In this document: piece by piece, positions 13,801 to 27,100 of the stretch
How the letters are laid out: the number at the start of each line of letters is the position of its first letter
Position numbering within the stretch: position 1 is the first letter of the stretch
Source of the DNA: Ichthyophonus hoferi
Lineage: Eukaryota; Opisthokonta; Ichthyosporea; Ichthyophonida; Ichthyophonidae
Assembly (NCBI GenBank): GCA_002751075.1
Contig: NAOQ01000099.1
Span: forward strand, 9,399 to 65,282
Direction of reading: 5' to 3'
DNA: 55,884 nucleotides
Made by a program: the position numbers and the translations under genes
Notes under the pieces: generated by a model
What the model was told of the DNA's origin: nothing
Seen by the model: only the letters and a program-made list of their open reading frames with translations
Databases searched by the model: none

Positions 13801-14906
13801 GATTATATTGCATCATCACTGTACCCAGTTACTGATCTATCTATATATAATGTCTTACCCGAGTTTAAAGTAATAGACAATTAATCATGAATATGATTTA
13901 AAAATAAAATAAAACTTTGAAATCATTTTTACTGTGGATAAAGATATAGGGAATTGGGGCTGAGGTTATAAAGGGTAGATGTGGGAGAAATCAAGGGAGG
14001 AAGAAGGGAAAGAAGGATGGATGGTGTGAATAGAGTATTGTAAAAAAGAAAGAAAGAACGTGATAACATAGTATGGAAATAGTTTTAAAAAGACGGTATG
14101 AAAAAGAACTAGAGAGAAAGAGGAATGAAATAAACATATAGATGTATGTGTATATATTGCTGTTATAGACTGTGCATCAGGGCCTATAACATACTGGCAC
14201 AAGGAAAGACTACATGTAAGTTCCTATTTGTGTAAGTGCATGATTATGCTTGTGCTGTCTTATATGCATATAAATATCTATAGAAGGGAAGGGTAGGAGA
14301 GTGACACAAATAAAAAGTCATAATACACCTTATAAAAGTGCATGAAGGAGATAAACTGTACGTATACGTATGTGCCCAACATAAAAAGATAGCAGGTTTA
14401 GGCCAGAAGGATAGAAAGAGAAAAGATAGAGCAACCGATAAAGATTAGTAGACTAACAAAAACAAAAATTTTCAAGAATAATATAAATATAAAAAAATAC
14501 ATAGATAAGGAGAGGCCGCATTAAACAACAACAAACAGTATGGGGTTAAAACCACAAGTTATTTGTATTTTATTAGATAATGATTTATTTCCATAAATTA
14601 GTACTTAAATTAATAACATTGGGAGGTGTAAAGTAGGTGTGTGAAGGGAAGGGGGGGCAGGGAATATGCTGGTTGTTTATTATTGTAGTAATTTATTCAT
14701 TCAACCACTGCTTCTTATTTCTTATTCCTTTTCTTATTCTTATGGATGCGTCTTTGGGTGTTAATAGTGTAAGTAGGTATGTTTATAATTATTTTCAAAT
14801 ATTCCTTATTATCTCTATAAGACCTACCAGAAATATTAGCGTATTCTTTGCAAGTGGTGCCTACCGGCCAGTCACTTGGTAAGGCAGGAAGTATAAATGA
14901 CTCCAT
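4884..14906 (-). CDS. DNAJC2: DNAJC2 (zuotin/MPP11) ribosome-associated J-protein
   Basis: Sixteen exons join in phase into 597 codons plus stop (human protein 621 aa): 14906-14876, 13711-13515, 13248-13173, 12183-12091, 11895-11661, 11171-11112, 10841-10709, 10399-10319, 9548-9492, 9199-9119, 8663-8520, 7875-7727, 7365-7268, 6451-6350, 5708-5497 and 4928-4884. In order the protein shows the family N-terminus (VQLEPTGRWYEAY), a J domain with the HPD motif (LRHHPDKKG) and SDPTTRRSFDSVDPTFDD. Next come the zuotin-homology block (FWYSFKSWREFSY), a long Lys/Glu/Ala-rich helical stretch, and two SANT/Myb domains (RIWTDLEEELLVKAV and NDWTVEQQKALESAL...VPGKTKKECMVRYK). In the ribosome-associated complex it stimulates Hsp70 on nascent chains, and the animal protein also acts on chromatin. 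The 31-nt first exon is the weakest part; it was chosen because ATG, donor and phase all fit. A small exon between 8520 and 7875 could be missing. Confidence 0.93.
9030..9115. repeat. TATACCC-type low-complexity tract
   Basis: Short degenerate units of CATACTCTATACCCTATATC lie in the DNAJC2 intron and end just inside the splice donor of exon 9199-9119. There is no other content. Confidence 0.45.
12775..13145. repeat. TATAG/TTAGGGTAGTAGAG satellite in a DNAJC2 intron
   Basis: About eight or nine units combine a core GTATATTAGGGTAGTAGAGT with a variable number of TATAG pentamers. The array sits within the intron between DNAJC2 exons 13248-13173 and 12183-12091. The 189-codon open frame here on the minus strand is only the array read in frame (repeated YYTIYSTTLIYTIL-like peptides). 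Confidence 0.9.
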
Positions 14907-15089
14907 TCTCTCTGTATTTCCTGAAGAATAGCTAATATTGCCCTATCTCACTTGTAGTGTTCTCACACGACTTTATACCTCGTTTTACTATCCAATATTA
15001 ATATCATCTATATTAGAGCACGGGTACATCATCAGTGATATAATTGGCTAGTTACAGATCGGGTTTGCCATATTAAGAAAAAATGCGCC

Positions 15090-15300
15090 AAATTTTATTA
15101 TACTTTATTATTACAAAGAATAATAAACTATTATTACGCTTAGTATTAATATTGATATTAATAATATTAACAATGAATTATTATAAATATTAAAAAAAAA
15201 ATTATTACTATTTAATAATAACTTATTATTATTATCCTTATTAAATAACTATTAATATTCGTATTAAAATACATCTTATCAAATAATTTAATAATTCATT
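15090..15300. repeat. Very AT-rich TTATTA/TAATAAT tract
   Basis: About 200 bases made almost only of A and T, dominated by TTATTA and TAATAT words, lie between the divergent DNAJC2 and GMF genes. It is low complexity with no coding potential. Confidence 0.6.
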
Positions 15301-15689
15301 TAATTGGTCTATCGTTTGTTCCTTCCAAAGAAAACTGGTTTTGAATCTGCACCATAGAAGTTAGTTATCTAAAAATATTATAATAAATTATACTTCTTAT
15401 TGATTACTAGTCAAAATACTATAGTCTGATTATAGTAACAGGGAAGAATCCTGGCAAAGAATTAGGAGGGAGAGTCAGGGGTAAGGGTTAACTGTTGAAT
15501 ATAACTGCATGGGTGATGAAGAAACCCATGGCATGTGTTAATTAATTAATTATATAATAGTATGACTATTTTACTTAATTAATAATTAACGATCAGATTA
15601 TCAAATAGTCTATATATAGTATGTACCTAAAAATACATAGAATATTAAGCATTGGTTTTCTTAGTACCATCATGTATGATAAAATAGTC

Positions 15690-15785
15690 GTAAAAAATCT
15701 AATTCGTACCGAAATATCAGCGGTCGATTACGAAAAACAATTGGAGATCCCGATGAACTGTGCACTAGTCTACAGATGCTTTTGA
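15690..15785 (+). repeat. Fragment of unclassified interspersed repeat family (end block)
   Basis: The block CAATTGGAGATCCCGATGAA, followed by an ACTG word, matches the end block of the larger copy at about 28360-28400 (CAATTGGAGATCCCGAAGAA). A related reverse-oriented block occurs at about 33858-33872. Only this end of the family is evident here. Confidence 0.55.
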
Positions 15786-17040
15786 TGGTATCTGACTAGC
15801 ATGTGATAGATATGGATTTGCTTTATATCCAAAATCAGCAAGATAAAGATAACCCTATAATGAACCTTATGTTACCTTTGACAAAACATATTTCACACAG
15901 TAATCAAATTCAAATTTTATCATAGAATATGCAATCATAACTGGTTAAACAACCATGTACATTGGAGAGTACCACAAGCACATAATCGGTATTTGAATAT
16001 AAGCTATTATGTAAGCTAATTGAAGGATCAACACTTTGGCACAAAGTTATTGACCAATAAGAAGAATGATTGCCAATAAATTTCTACCAAACTAACTAAC
16101 TAGGAAAAAAAACGTTTGCCTATTATGTAATAAACGAAGATAGCAATTGGAATAATAATAATAATAAGGAAAAATATAAATGCGGTGAAAGCCTTGGTTT
16201 TCACAGAAATTTTTACACATATATATATTAAAGAGCCTTCTATTTTTTTTTTTTTTTTTGATAAGTATCTGAAGGATTTATAGAAATATTACGAGATATT
16301 GGAGGTGAGGGGTGGGAGTGATAATAGCATAGCATAGCTCGAGGTTATTAAGGAGAATAGAATCTGCTCCATTAGGCTCATATATATCCTTTATATACCT
16401 TTAACGTATCATGAACGCATCCTGTTTCTCTCTCTTTGTGTTTTTCTTTATTGTCCTATTAATAATATAAAAAATTTGACTTTTCTTCATTCTGTTATAT
16501 ATATATTTGGCGTCAGAATCTTCTATGAAGTTCTAGATGGTCGACTATATGTGACTATATGTCGGAGTTGCGCTGACGCAAATTTAGTAGGCCTAGATAT
16601 AATTGGTATAATTAGTTAAATAGGTGTAATAGGCCGTAATAGTTCATTTTTTTTTCTGGTTATTAGTGTCTAGTTCTAATATACTAATATATAGGTCGTT
16701 GTTATAGTTATACGCTGTAGACCCACACAAAAAAATGGTTGGATTCTCTACCCTATGTTATACAATTGTTCTTTATAATGTTATTTGTGATATTTATACA
16801 GATTATATTTATTATGTTCCTTATAAACGAGAAATGATAGGAAGATGTTAATGCAACGAGAACATAAAACTCATTATGCTATTTATAATCATTGCCTTAC
16901 ATGTTCTATAACATATTGGTTCTACTATTAATTTGATGATTTGGGGTAGATATACTTCAGTAAGAGACCTATTATATCACATAGGGAGATATAATCACAT
17001 AACATACCTACTAACATTGACATTGTGTTGTATGTAGCAG

Positions 17041-19823
17041 TCCCAGGATCTCACCTTGTGTGACATTGACCCCGACTTACTGGTTCAGTATAGAAAGTTT
17101 CGGTTTCGCAGGGCCGAGAATAAAGCTGCTATGATATGTATGTAGATTTTTAGATTTTGTTTTCTTTCTCTATACCTATGTGTGTCTATTACTCTTTGTT
17201 CCTATTTTCTTCCCTTCTATTCAACGGTCCCTAATCACACCCATTTTGCTTGTTTTCTAATTATTATTTGTCAAAGGACAATTTTTTTTTTCCGATAGCG
17301 ATCAGTTCATACTGTTGTTAAGGGATAGTGGTGTATATATGCTGTGATATTTCGATGTTCTTACTGTAGATGTGTGTATAACTATATACCTGTTTTCTGT
17401 ATTTGCACCTCCTAATACTAATAAAAATGGTCATTTCTATTTATTTACTATTGTTTTTTTTTTTTTTTTGTTCATTTCCTCTCTATTATTCTTTTCCTCT
17501 TCCCTTCTCTTTCGCTTTTCCGGCCTGTAGTGAAAATCGACCCCAAGTTACGTATAATCAAGGTAGATGAGATCGTTGAAGATCAAGATATCACAGAGAT
17601 AGTAGAGGACTTACCAGATCAAGTTCCTAGATATCCTATACCATTTTCTGTTTGATGTTATTATTCATTATCTTATCTATTGGATGTATGAGTGTATGTA
17701 TGTATGTATGTATGTATGCCATTTGGTATATTTGTACTTTCTCTTCAATTTTCTCACACACACACACATATGTCTACTCTTTCTCTATCCTGTTCTATGC
17801 ATTCTAATTGGACAGATGTACAAGCTAATTCCCATGGGCACTATATCATCTTCTTTGATTGGATGATATTAGAGCCGGTGCTACATAGCTCAATAATAAC
17901 TTTAACACGCATATAATTTAATATACAACTTCAAACCTTAACCGACCATACATATATCCTCTACACGTTTACCCACAACCATGCAAATGGCCGTAAGACA
18001 GTCCCATTGGTGTTTATTTTTATCTCCCCAACAGGTAAATACCTATATTATATACTCTATTTTACATTACCTTCACTCATAATAATATAAAAATAGAATG
18101 ATTTTATGTTTCGTTGGTTCAATACCTTTTATTTTTAATTTATACCAATAGTGGCCAGTGTTATTATGATTGACGTAAAATGTAGATAATAACACATAAT
18201 TGACTAATTAGTATTATAAAGATATTGTGATTTATAGCATCCTATAAGTAAATAAATCCTATAGCCATCTATGGTAATTGGATTACTTATCCGTTCACAT
18301 ATTGGCCCATACACCTACCCATATATATACAACTCTATGACTATAGTTACAGTATTTATATTACAGTGTGCGTGTGTCTGAATTGTTGTCTATACCCACT
18401 GGGGTCTTATTGCTGAACCAGAAAGCTGTATACTACATAGAGGTTAATTAAATTTTTACTAGATAATGCCTAATTATTGTGTGCTATTAGGAGCCAAGAC
18501 CGAACTGAACATGCTGTATGCTGGGTCAAAAACTAACCTAGTAAATAAGTTGGATATAGGAAAGGTAGGTCTGATATCTTTCTATGTATATATGTATGTG
18601 AATATATACATATATATATGTTTACCATGTACACCATGCTATAGTGAAGGCTCAACTTATCTGTTTTATCTTGTACCTCAGTTTATCACCCCTGTCAATT
18701 CATGCAATATATATATTAAAAACATCAATTTTACGCTACATATATAACTCCAATCATTTTAGGTTTTTAAATATACAATGGTTTAGTGAGCTTGTAGGCA
18801 TTTATTTCCCGTCTCCCTTCCTTTATTTGTATATGCAAAATGCTTCTCTCCTCTTACCAACATCTATCTTTATCTTCTTTCATAATCCTATAGTAGTCTC
18901 AATTCTCTATTAGTTATATATTGTCTGAATGTCACAAAGCTATATGTAATAATAATATGTACTACTATTACTAATATTCTTACTATTGCTCTTTTCTATT
19001 ATTAGTTTTGTATTATTGTCTATTTCTATTTAGTTTAAGGTTAACCATCCAATTGCGCACATTTTCAACTACTCCAATCAGTGTATGTGTAATAAGCCTC
19101 GTTATGGTGTAAATTGGCATTCCGGAGAGAAAAGGAGAGTAAAAAAGTGCTTAATTATCCAAAGAGTTGGATGTATAAAGTAGCTATATAGACCAATAGT
19201 GTACCAGTATTATAATCATCTATTACGTTACTGATGTCTACAATGTGCCCACACATAGACAATGGCATATATGATACATTGCACTGTAATCACTAAGGTA
19301 AAAAAGATATATTATGCAACAAGCATATTATATTATTCAATCAACCACCAGTGTATTTTAAATAATAAACCAATATACAAAATAATATAAGTAAGCTATA
19401 GCAGTATGATGTATTGTGTAGTACTTGGAGGTACGTAACAAGGCAGGTAGTAGCAGTAATGTACCGGAGATATTTAAGCAACCCCTATGGATGGTTATGA
19501 ATATTATTTTCAACGCACCCGTTTAATTCCACTTTACATTTTTCATTTATCCTAAAGCTATCTTTTCTTTCTTGTCTTTTCCCCACTTCTTTAGTACTAT
19601 GCCCCATTTTAGAATATATATCCATTTCTTTTATTTCCCTCTCACTATATTTATAATTTTCCTTTCTGTGACTATCCTGCTTGGCTCAACAAAATTTTAA
19701 ATTACTATGTACCAATAATCTCACTCGGTGTTACATTTCCAGATTTTTGAGGTGAGACAGTCCTCAGACATTGATGAAAAATGGATCAACGAAAAGATGA
19801 ATCTGTTTGACGTCAATCCTTGA
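17041..19823 (+). CDS. GMFB: Glia maturation factor (ADF-H domain actin regulator), lacks only the start exon
   Basis: Exons 17041-17137, 17531-17630, 17952-18034, 18491-18564 and 19743-19823 give 144 codons and a TGA. Human GMFB is 142 aa, so only the initiator Met is missing. The alignment is continuous: LCDIDPDLLVQYRKFRFR (human VCDVAEDLVEKLRKFRFR), then EIVEDLPDQVPRYILY, then VPLVFIFISPTGAK, then MLYAGSKTNLV (human MMYAGSKNKLV), then FEVRQSSDIDEKWINEK. GMF has the ADF/cofilin fold but binds Arp2/3 rather than actin, debranching networks and blocking new branches at the leading edge. I cannot tell GMFB from GMFG; the symbol marks the single ancestral-type gene. The intron 17631-17951 uses AT-AC ends. 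The gene is divergent from DNAJC2. An AATAAA at 20429-20434 is a possible but distant poly(A) signal. Confidence 0.93.
17631..17951 (+). other. U12-type AT-AC intron in GMF
   Basis: The intron begins ATATCCTATACC right after exon base 17630 and ends CCATAC before exon base 17952. A CCTTAAC branch-site match at 17936-17942 lies about 10 bases from the 3' end. These are the three hallmarks of minor-spliceosome introns (donor consensus ATATCCTT, branch TTCCTTAAC, terminal AC). Joining AG|A across it restores P-R-Y-I-L-Y-T-F, matching human PRFIVYSY. No GT-AG alternative preserves the alignment: there is no AG within about 60 bases upstream of the 3' exon. Confidence 0.85.
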
Positions 19824-20981
19824 AATGTGTCACTAAAACTGTGACATTGTCATAGCTTACTGAGCTACATAATATATATTAATATATTAAGTATTCTGTG
19901 AATATCTAGGTACCATATATAATTCTTGCATCATTTTTTTTTTGTTTTCATTACCTTAACAAAGGCTTTATTGATGGATTGAAGTACAGACAAACTACTG
20001 TATGGTTTTTTAGTGACTAGGTCTTTCTGTCTGCTACAAGTACACTCTTACCATGCACAACTGCTTTGTTTGATAGATACACACACATATATACATAGAT
20101 ATACATGATATGATAGAAGAGTAACATTTGATTGCATGACCAGGCCAGTTGCACAGCTTGATAGGAGAGCTAATTGGGAATTTTTTATTATAAATGACAT
20201 CCATATGATTATAAAGCACCCAAGTCAATTGTGTGTCGTCTTAGGCTACAGTACCTATATTACTCTTGTTAAATATAGTTACATATACAACATAGGCAAA
20301 GTAACTATAATTATAATTAATTAATTAATATTGGATTCTAAAGTATTCCATATATATATGCAATATTTAGAATGTATAAAAGGGTTGTCTGAAACAGATT
20401 GGGGACTCTGGATTCTGTAGTAATGCCAAATAAAGGCTGTATAGTTTTAACCAAAATTCTCTGCGTACAATAGTTGGCTTCCATCGTTAGCATGGATGAG
20501 AAAAAATTTACAGGCTGAAGGAAACTCCATTCAGTATAAAATCTAGAAAGACAAAAGAGGCATCCCGTCACAGAGCTATTTTATTGATTCTAAATATAGC
20601 ATACTATATATCGAATCTATCGATGAAACCCAGGCTGAGCCGTAAACCAATCGGTATATTAACTAATTATACCAAGATAAATTTTATAGCGTGAAATTAT
20701 TTATTTGTGAGCCTCAACTCCAATTAATTAAAGCTAGATGAGATTAACCAATCAAATAGCACAGTGCAAGGTCACTCAGTAATCAATTAATGAAAATAAA
20801 TCTAATTACTAGCTTAACATTACAACAGAAAATACAGCAAGCTTAAAAACAAATAAACCAGCAATTCAATTTCTAAATTTAATATGTACATATTCCTTTT
20901 TCCTATTGGATTTTTTTTTTAAAAATTGAATTTATTAAACCCAAAAACACGAAACAAAAATAAATAGTAATAGTTAATTCT

Positions 20982-21368
20982 NNNNNNNNNNNNNNNNNNN
21001 NNNNNNNNNNNNNNNNNNNNNNNNNNNNNNNNNNNNNNNNNNNNNNNNNNNNNNNNNNNNNNNNNNNNNNNNNNNNNNNNNNNNNNNNNNNNNNNNNNNN
21101 NNNNNNNNNNNNNNNNNNNNNNNNNNNNNNNNNNNNNNNNNNNNNNNNNNNNNNNNNNNNNNNNNNNNNNNNNNNNNNNNNNNNNNNNNNNNNNNNNNNN
21201 NNNNNNNNNNNNNNNNNNNNNNNNNNNNNNNNNNNNNNNNNNNNNNNNNNNNNNNNNNNNNNNNNNNNNNNNNNNNNNNNNNNNNNNNNNNNNNNNNNNN
21301 NNNNNNNNNNNNNNNNNNNNNNNNNNNNNNNNNNNNNNNNNNNNNNNNNNNNNNNNNNNNNNNNNNNN
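20982..21368. other. Assembly gap (N run)
   Basis: 387 undetermined bases. Open frames drawn across it are artefacts. Confidence 1.
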
Positions 21369-22489
21369 CCATCGATAAGTGAAAACGCACTTTATCAAGG
21401 ATAATACTATACGGCCTCCAAAGTAATAATATACTAGGATACATTATTAAATTATATAGTATTTGTATCTTAGTAGCTTATTGGAGCCAGGTACTTTTAT
21501 TATCTAATTTGATTTTACTGTTGTCAATACATTTTTTTAGCCACCACAACGTATTTACATTATTACTAAGGAAAATTATATTGTTCGATGGTGTTCATTG
21601 TTGCCATGTTTGGCCCTTTTCTGAATGCCTTATTTCATTGGCATTGAAGGGGAGCAATAAATAGAAAATATCCATGTTTTCTTTTCTAAATTCAAAACAA
21701 TGGTTAATTGCTTTATTTAAACTACATAATTTTGTCAAAACAATGTCCTTATATCTATACTTGCAATTGGAAAATATGCATGCAAAATTAGAAATTAATG
21801 TTAGTCAGCAAATAATTAGTGAACAGGTAAAGGTAATTGGCACATATTAGTTAAAAAAAAAAGGTTTACAACTAAAAATTAGTAACAAATAACACAAAAT
21901 AAAATATGGTGTACTACTCTACTATAGGGAATAAACTAAGGACTGATCTTGTATTAAATTATATTATAGTACATTATATACTATTAAAGCGTAAGATATA
22001 GTATACTAAAATACAGTAGGGTTGTATAATATTATATTATATAATATAATATAATATACTATAATATCATATATATGGTAAAGATCAAACTATGACGTGT
22101 TAAAATAATTATTTTCTTCATGCATCAAATAAAACGTTTTCTATATATATATTATCTTCCACGAGATTTCCCATGGAATCATCTTGTAGACATACTATAT
22201 ATATGTATATCTTATTTTATACATTTTAGCATTATTTGTTCTTAACCTTTTGTTTTGTCAGAGGCTCATATTAGGGATAGGTTTTACTATACTATTGAAT
22301 AGAAAGTCAATATAATGGCATATTTATTGCTTTAATATTTCATTGGTATGTCAGTAGAGGAGGTCCCATACTGGCAATAGAATTTGACAAATAAATTTTA
22401 ACACAATAATACAGAGTTATTTGGCATCATTAGCAAATAGATAATGCAATAATATGCGGTGTAAATAAGATGTATATCTGTATATATGC

Positions 22490-22870
22490 TAAAAAGGTTT
22501 TTAATATATTGCATTATATTATGCCATAGCATATTACATCATATTATACTATATCATATTACATCATATTATACTATATCATATTATATCATATTATCAT
22601 ATAGCATATCACATCATATGATATTATAGTCCATTATACAATATTATATTATATCGTATCTTAACATATTAATACAGTATTATACCATAGCATCTGAGAG
22701 CATACTATAACTTTATATTATATCGTATTATGTAAATCTGCATCATACCACATCATATCATAGCATAGCTTATGTTAACATTATATCATACCATAATATT
22801 ATACTTTTTCATATTATAATAGATCGAATCATATCATATCACAGCATATTATAAGATACCATATATATCA
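22490..22870. repeat. CATAT/TATAT degenerate satellite
   Basis: Repeated words such as CATATTACATCATATTATAC recur with many variants over almost 400 bases. There is no coding signal on either strand. Confidence 0.7.
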
Positions 22871-24174
22871 CTTCAGAAAATTGGGCATCAGGGTTGTATT
22901 TGTTATTGTATTAAACAATATAACAGAAAAATATACAAGCATATACACACTGAAGGGAATTTGGCTTCATTTTCATATAAATATACAGTAAACCATCATA
23001 ATTCCGTTGTTTAAAACTTATCCAAATCCAGAAGTGCACAGATTTATGTACTCAATAGATTCGTTAGGGAGCCCAATTGTTGATACTCAATATAAAATCC
23101 TATTGGGAAATGCAGTCATAGTTCCATGATGGAGGAGACTGTTTCCTATCTTTATTATTAGAAGAAAAGTTTCTAGTTAATTATAATTACTATATAGGAT
23201 GTAGGTATAGTTGTTTGACTGCCTTACGGTAGGTTATGGAGCCACCCCATATGATCATTACTGCATATACTTTTATAACTAAAACGGGGATCCCAAAATT
23301 CCAAAAAGACATAAATTAAGGGAATGATAAATTATAATACTGAAGATTCTACATCTATATATGAAGTTATGCAAAACAGAGACCTGTTTGCAATGGAACT
23401 GAACAGAATCTCTTAAGACATTAACTCTATGTTTTATTTTTTCTGGTTCGATTTGGTATCCCATACATAGTTATCTTTGCAAGATTATTTTAACCTTCTT
23501 ACTTCCACATTTTATTAATTAATCATCACCCTCACATTACATTCCATACACTGCTTCCCAGTGCTGTAGTTGGTAGGATGAAGAAGACATTCCATATCTA
23601 TCAATCATAAATCATAGATTAATAAAGAAAGTCTGATTAGCAAATTCTGATCTCCTCTTTCTTAATACTATTTTACCTTCTGCATTACTACTTTCAGAAA
23701 AATTATCCTGAGTGTATGAAGGTGCTATAGTTTGACTATAATTATTCAATTATTATATAGTATCCTAGTCAAATGCCCAATATTGGCATAGCTATATAAT
23801 ACATGCAGGTAGCCAATAGCTAGTCTAGTATGTACATACTAGGTCGATTGTATATCTGATAACATACATACAGATATATGCATGCTAATTAGACATCCAG
23901 AATATATATCAATTTCGTTAATATCCAGCAAACCAACAAATACAAGTCTATTGAGTACAGAAATCTCAGCACCTCCAAATGTGAAAATTTTTTGAACATA
24001 TGATAGGTGTGGTTTGCAATCACTAGTGTAATCACAGTTGGCCCAATAGTATCTGTCAACATCAATCCATGCATGGATGTATGGTAGAACCGCTATATAC
24101 AAGTATGCGCACATATCAACCAACACAAGCATACACTAATCATCGTTGCTTTAACCGATAACTAGGTATTTCAC

Positions 24175-27100
24175 CTTGGGTAAACTTCCAGTAGAGACAT
24201 TCCGCCTGGATGGAGGAATAATAATTGGTATGTATTTATAACAACACAGTATACACAGTAAAGATAACTATTTATATGTATCTTTCCCATTATAACCAAA
24301 TAAACATAGTCATATATGCAATAAACACCTACCAAGAGACATAGTGATACAACATAACGCAACCTCATCCTCCTCCTTTAATCTCTCCCTGCTCATTGGT
24401 TCCCTCTCCATTCACTTCAATCATCTGATCCTATTACTCTCCCCTCCTTCCCCCCCCCCCCACCTTCGCACACTGTGGACACTATCTTACCAGACTAAGT
24501 ATACGATTCGTGTCTAAGTTACCCGCCCTAGTGTTCATGTGCATTATAATATCATCATATCCCAGCTCTTTCAGTACTTCTCCTTGTTCCACGATTACTG
24601 GTTGGAGTGGGAAAGGATAATTAGATAATTAGTGCGAGACCAATCATTTTAATAAAGCCATTAGCATTACTAGTCATACTCCTATTGCTCTTTCCTTATC
24701 ATTGGTCGTTTGTAGAGTTATATGTACACAGGCATATGACATGTATAAGTCATACCTGCATACAGATATGCGCGCGCACATATACAGCATACTATTTAAC
24801 AATATTAAAATCCTCGCCTTTCCTCAAGCTAAGCCATATATATAATATCTTCCCTTACCATCATACACACTGATTCCTGAACCTTTGGTCTGTCTCTACA
24901 CTAGTATATCCACCTTCCGTGTTATATTACCTCAAACTTTTAATAGTCTAAAGCTAAGACAGGAATTTCAATATTGATAAATAGTACGCTATATATGTGT
25001 GTATGTATGTATGTACATGCATATGTATGTATCCATGGCTTCTACAAGTCACATGCCTGTGTACATAAAGCTCTAAAAAGATCATTTATTGCTTTTACTA
25101 AATACACCAATGCGTTGGTTACAGAAAACAGAAATTAAACAGATATGGTATAAAGAATAAAACATAACAGATGGAAAGGGAATTAAACAACAAACATACA
25201 CACACAGGGCGAGTCATGGAAAAGAGCCCAAGAAAGAAAAATATATGAATGCAAAAACAAAATATGATTACTAGAATGATATATAGAGATATAGATATAT
25301 AATAATCAAGGTGGATTACTAGAGAAAAAGAAAAAATAATATATATATGGTAATCAAGATGAAACCACTTATATAAACGTACCTGCCAAACATATAAATA
25401 GAACGTATGGGTTCTTGCCTAGGTCGAGTTGGGCTTTTACATATGGTTGGACAGGCATACTCCAGATTACTAGAAGAAGGGAGAGAGGGGGGAGAGGGAG
25501 AGAAATGTAGATAGAAAGGAAGAGGGAGAGAAATGTAGATAGAAAGGAAGAGGGAGAGAAATGTAGATAGAAAGGAAGAGGGAGAGAAATGTAGATAGAA
25601 AGGAAGAGGGAGAGAAATGTAGATAGAAAGGAAGAGGGAGAGAAATGTAGATAGAAAGGAAGAGGGAGAGAAATGTAGATAGAAAGGAAGAGGGAGAGAA
25701 ATGAAAAAGGAAAAAGAGAGAAGGAGTGAGGGAGAGGGGGAGAATTTAGAGAGAGGTAAGATTGGGGGGGATGTATATGGCAGTGGAAAATAAAAGCATA
25801 TCGTAGATATTGTTATTTGGTGCTCTGGTCGAGCTGTGTATTAGAGGGGCTAAGAGAAAAAGGCAAGAACGGTGCAAAGAGAGGTCAATATATTTTAACA
25901 ATAAGCAATGGCGTATATAGATTGAATAATAGCCGTTATATACCTGTAGTGTACAAATAAACGACGGAGAAACATGTGCCAAAGTATGCATAAGGGTATA
26001 TATATATATGTTTTTTTATGTGCATGTGTATGTATATACATATAATGGAACTGTCTAAATAGGATTATTACAATAAAGCCAAGCACAGGTAGATTTGACC
26101 TACCTTCGGATACTAGTAATGCATCCTTGAAGCTGAACTCTCTCTTCAGATTAAGTAACATCCATCTGACCAGTCCCCAGTTAATAATATATAGGAGAAA
26201 ACGCTAGATCTATCGTTAGGGTTGGTATACGGTACAGATGTATAAAAGTATATTAGGCATATGTTAGAGTACATATCTAGGCTAAGCAAGGTGTGCAAGT
26301 ATCTCAGTGCAAATATATGCACATATATATATATAGATAAATATACACTAAGATGGGGTTAATGATTCAGTATGTATTTTAACTTGAGACTATGTTCAAT
26401 ATAGGTGGATTGTGTGCTTAAAAATATAGGTAATACCGTCCATAAGCCTATATTCACACACACGTGTATACACACACACATGCATACACACACATATGTA
26501 CCGGTAGGCAAATAAGACATCAGCAGCATCCTCCGTAGCCAATCGACTGTAAAGAGATGGCTCGTGATCCCTAATCATTCCTATTAGAGTATGGAACTGT
26601 CGATTCATAGCTGTTTTATCTTCGGGAAGGAAAAAATCACCTACATTTGGGAGGTATTGTTAGTAGGAAAGAAAGAATAAAGGGTAGTTTAATGTTTTTA
26701 AAATAATTAGAAAATAGTACATGATAGGAAGGTAATAAAGGCTGCATATGAGTAGATGTATATATATATCCTAAGATATGTATAGATATCAAGTAGAGAA
26801 ATAACTGGAGCAGAATTAGAGAAAATTTCATTTAATACGCATACACACACACACATATATATATATATATAACATTGATATTTAATGTATATATACTATT
26901 ATATAGTATTATGAGAATGGGAAAAATAAAATCTATGATATTTACCTATCAAATGAACATCAAGGGAAACTTCACACCAAACTATTAAAGTGAAAGAAAC
27001 AGCACAGAAGACATAAGTAAATAGACAACTACACTATAATATAATATTACAATACTACACTATAATATTTAAATACCATACTACAATACTCCAACATTAT

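Larger units (their letters stand above)
14907..17040. other. Spacer between divergent DNAJC2 and GMF genes
   Basis: DNAJC2 is read leftward from 14906 and the first recognised GMF exon is read rightward from 17041, so both 5' ends and promoters should lie here. I could not place the GMF start exon. The visible frame begins at S-Q-D-L-T-L-C-D in phase 0, so little more than an ATG immediately before a GT donor is needed, and several ATG|GT candidates exist (about 15785, 16540 and 16736). No convincing TATA or Inr arrangement can be singled out in such AT-rich DNA. Confidence 0.5.
19824..24174. other. Gene-poor region between GMF and the TBC gene
   Basis: The GMF 3' UTR should start here, and the last TBC exon or exons should end here. 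A candidate terminal TBC exon lies at 23563-23532 (minus): it follows a pyrimidine-rich acceptor, closes the phase and stops after ten codons, but no homology proves it. The rest is AT-rich DNA with an assembly gap and a satellite. I see no other gene. Confidence 0.5.

Noticed and set aside
20919-21444. ORFs of about 155 codons across the first N run
   Set aside because: Nearly all residues are undetermined.
23889-24132. Overlapping minus-strand frames as the TBC C-terminus
   Set aside because: The frames do not continue the phase after exon 24205-24175 and have no TBC-like content; the short candidate at 23563-23532 fits better but is itself unproven.
25500-25696. CRISPR-like array
   Set aside because: Seven perfect 28-base repeats follow each other with no spacers, inside an intron of a eukaryotic gene. 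It is a minisatellite.
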